The translations under genes and the position numbers were made by a program. A stretch of DNA of 64,000 bases from positions 1 through 64,000 of the forward strand of contig DAOSDL010000010.1 of assembly GCA_035362335.1 (NCBI GenBank). Direction: 5' to 3'. How positions within the stretch are numbered: the first letter of the stretch is position 1; each line of letters opens with the position of its first letter. This stretch comes from JAOSJT01 sp035362335 (GTDB lineage Bacteria; Bacteroidota; Ignavibacteria; SZUA-365). Shown in pieces: positions 62,587-64,000 of this stretch. The notes under the pieces were generated by a model that was not told the origin of the DNA, ran no database searches, and worked only from the letters and a program-made list of their open reading frames with translations.

Positions 62587-63324
62587 TCAGGGCGCGATCA
62601 TCCGATCAAAGGCGCCAAGCACGCAAATATGTGGCCCGGCTCGGCCGGAGAGCGGTGCGGATGCGGCGCTCGGGAGGTCGTTGATGGGAACAGCCGCGCA
62701 GCCGCGGATACATGAATCCGCATCATGCCAGGTGAGTTCGCCGGAAGGGAGCTCAAGAACGTAGGCCCAACCGAGGATCAATCCCTCCACGCTCCGCTCC
62801 TCGCCCACGGCATCGCGGAAAAGCACATCGCCGAAGGCCATCCCCACCCGTTCCGCCATCGCCGCCGCCTCCACCGCATCGTACACCACCCTGTCCCGAT
62901 ACCCTTCGCACCAGTACGAACCACCCGTGCCCCTCCGCGCGTTGATCCGACGCGCACTGTTCATTTTTACATGACCAACAAACAACGGAATCAACGCCAT
63001 GCGACGCCGATACAGCCACGCGCTCATCGCGAGCAACAAGCGCCGCAGCACGCGCGGTGAGGAGAGTACAGTGAGAAGCAACACGACCACCGTCGGTCGC
63101 ACATCCAGCGCGTCCAGGCGCACGTGCCTCCCCTGACGATGCAAGGTTTCTCCGAGAGCGTGGAGAACATCCATTCCCTCCTCGGTGAGTGTTATCCTAC
63201 CGTTTCGCTTGCGAAGGAGCGGAGGCGACTCCTCCCGCACCGGAAGTTCGAGATAGTACGTCCCCGGAGCGGAGTAATCGTGCTCCGGACAACGCCGTGA
63301 ACTGATCGTACCATGTGATGTCAT
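62587..63324 (-). CDS. RAYT-like (Y1 transposase family) protein lacking the HUH motif
   Basis: A 245-residue protein related to REP-associated tyrosine transposases. Three landmarks align in order: RRCPEHDYSAPGTYYLELPV (compare the usual R..R-x-YDYS-x-PGAYFVT), LDVRPTVVVLLLTV at residues 73-86 (compare the usual VVMPNHVHLLITV), and FVGHVKMNSARRINARRGTGGSYWCEGYRDRVV (compare VGQFKS-x-RINALRGT...WQRNYYEHII). The two metal-binding histidines of HUH are Val79 and Val81, whereas the candidate tyrosine (Tyr142) remains. It is therefore probably inactive or repurposed. The start at 63324 follows GGGAGGG. Its C terminus (about 190-245) overlaps a REP-like palindrome. Confidence 0.6.
   Translation of the reverse strand: MTSHGTISSRRCPEHDYSAPGTYYLELPVREESPPLLRKRNGRITLTEEGMDVLHALGETLHRQGRHVRLDALDVRPTVVVLLLTVLSSPRVLRRLLLAMSAWLYRRRMALIPLFVGHVKMNSARRINARRGTGGSYWCEGYRDRVVYDAVEAAAMAERVGMAFGDVLFRDAVGEERSVEGLILGWAYVLELPSGELTWHDADSCIRGCAAVPINDLPSAASAPLSGRAGPHICVLGAFDRMIAP
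62704..62721. repeat. REP-like palindrome, copy 2
   Basis: GCGGATACATGAATCCGC differs from the core of the palindrome at 62345-62362 by one base and is followed by the same ATC. It lies inside the 3' part of the RAYT-like coding region. Confidence 0.6.
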
Positions 63325-63458
63325 CCCCGGCCCTCCCTGCCGATGGTTGTACAAAGAATCGAAGCAGCAGGATGGAGATAATTCGCTTTGAAAACAAGGT
63401 GATTCTCCGCCACCACCATTGCGCGCAAGCACCTCCCAACGCGCGCAATCGTCGCCGT

Positions 63459-63489
63459 TTTGAAATCCGGACATCGCATGGTACTTTTT
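63459..63489 (+). promoter_or_regulatory. Possible Bacteroidota-type promoter for the E1 gene
   Basis: TTTG (63459-63462), 19 bases, then TACTTTTT (63482-63489), one mismatch from TAnnTTTG. The start codon is about 127 bases downstream. The leader includes CATGCC-ACGGCA-GGCATG (63505-63522), a small 6-bp hairpin. Confidence 0.35.
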
Positions 63490-63616
63490 CATGCTATCAC
63501 CCTACATGCCACGGCAGGCATGCCTTTGCGGCTTCCAGGGAATCATTCCCCAGAAACCGTGGTTGTTGACCAAGATGCAGACGAGTCTGATCCACATCGT
63601 TCACGGAGTACATTCA

Positions 63617-64000
63617 TGACCAAAGCCCGGTCCGCCGCGCCCGACGAGGCAGCGGCTTCCACGCAGCACGACACCCAGTCGAATCCCTTCGCCCTCGCCA
63701 TTCCCGAGCAGTCGCCGTTCAACGCCGACGATCTTCGCGGCATTCTCCGCATGATGATGACGGCACGCCGGCTGGATCAGAAAATGCTCACCCTGCTCAA
63801 ACAGGGGAAGAGCTTTTTCCACATCGGCGGAAGCGGACATGAAGCGGCACAAATCGCTGCTGCGCGCGCGTTCGTACCGGGCAAGGATTGGTTTTATCCC
63901 TACTATCGCGATCTCTCCTTCATGCTCGCCATGGGTATGGGCGCCGAGGGCATCATGACAAACTTCCTCGCCCGTGCCGACGATGTCAATTCCGGTGGAC
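63617..64000 (+). CDS. 2-oxoacid dehydrogenase E1 component, alpha-type N terminus (partial)
   Basis: The first 128 residues of a thiamine-diphosphate-dependent E1 subunit (pyruvate or branched-chain 2-oxoacid dehydrogenase); the gene runs past the window end. After a polar N terminus of about 35 residues it reads RGILRMMMTARRLDQKMLTLLKQGKSFFHIGGSGHEAAQIAAARAF and FYPYYRDLSFMLAMGM, as in the alpha subunit. In many Bacteroidota this is a fused alpha-beta E1 of about 650-800 residues, which could hold here too. The start follows CACGGAGT. The specific substrate cannot be told from this part. Confidence 0.88.

Overview
The window looks like a chromosome segment from a fairly GC-rich member of the Bacteroidota/FCB group, perhaps near Kapabacteria, Ignavibacteria or Chlorobi (inference). 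Evidence: three secreted proteins end in type-A type IX secretion (T9SS) sorting domains; there is an LptD, so an outer membrane; ribosomal protein S16 carries a long Ala/Lys/Glu tail; a MqnA-like gene suggests the futalosine menaquinone route; and several genes are preceded by Bacteroidota-type promoters (TTG or TTTG, 19-20 nt, then TAnnTTTG or close variants). No rRNA, CRISPR array, prophage or complete insertion sequence was seen.

Layout. 1-474 is a repeat-rich intergenic stretch. 475-3196 (+) has a glycosyltransferase and an ABC-F ATPase. 3223-7097 (-) is a phosphohexomutase-enolase-glycerate kinase cluster. 7439-10601 (+) is a KtrB/KtrA potassium system with a membrane protein built like a sensor without its kinase. 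10595-22319 (-) is a long housekeeping array: ffh-rpsP-rimM-trmD-rplS, then mqnA-like, recN, cysS, a cNMP-binding protein, an AI-2E-type permease, rlmD-like and PAP2. 22718-31326 holds a methyltransferase and a phosphate-acquisition-like module: two tandem secreted 5'-nucleotidases, each behind a Pho-box-like direct repeat, followed by a histidine kinase/OmpR-type regulator pair. A T9SS-type beta-propeller protein follows (31360-33426).

The most unusual region is 33774-52360. Three giant paralogues carry a PEP-synthase/PPDK-type ATP-grasp domain but lack the phosphohistidine swivel domain and the PEP-binding barrel. Two have a degenerate plus an intact receiver domain at the N terminus. The third has a GAF-like domain at the N terminus and a Pol-beta-type nucleotidyltransferase domain at the C terminus. 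All three end their ATP-grasp part with a shared module (GPGRWGS, then S-x-G-x-HFFQ). Each of the two glutamate dehydrogenase genes lies directly beside one or two of them, which suggests a nitrogen/carbon control system that I do not recognise. Genes for LptD, a dGTPase-like HD protein and a C1-type peptidase are interspersed.

52375-60843 holds a metallophosphoesterase, an outer-membrane-like protein, endonuclease III, a histidine kinase, a small membrane protein, adenine deaminase and MutS. After a second copy of the repeat seen at the left end (60891-61310) come two small membrane proteins, a RAYT-like transposase-family gene whose two catalytic histidines are replaced by valine, with REP-like palindromes, and the start of a 2-oxoacid dehydrogenase E1 gene that runs off the window.
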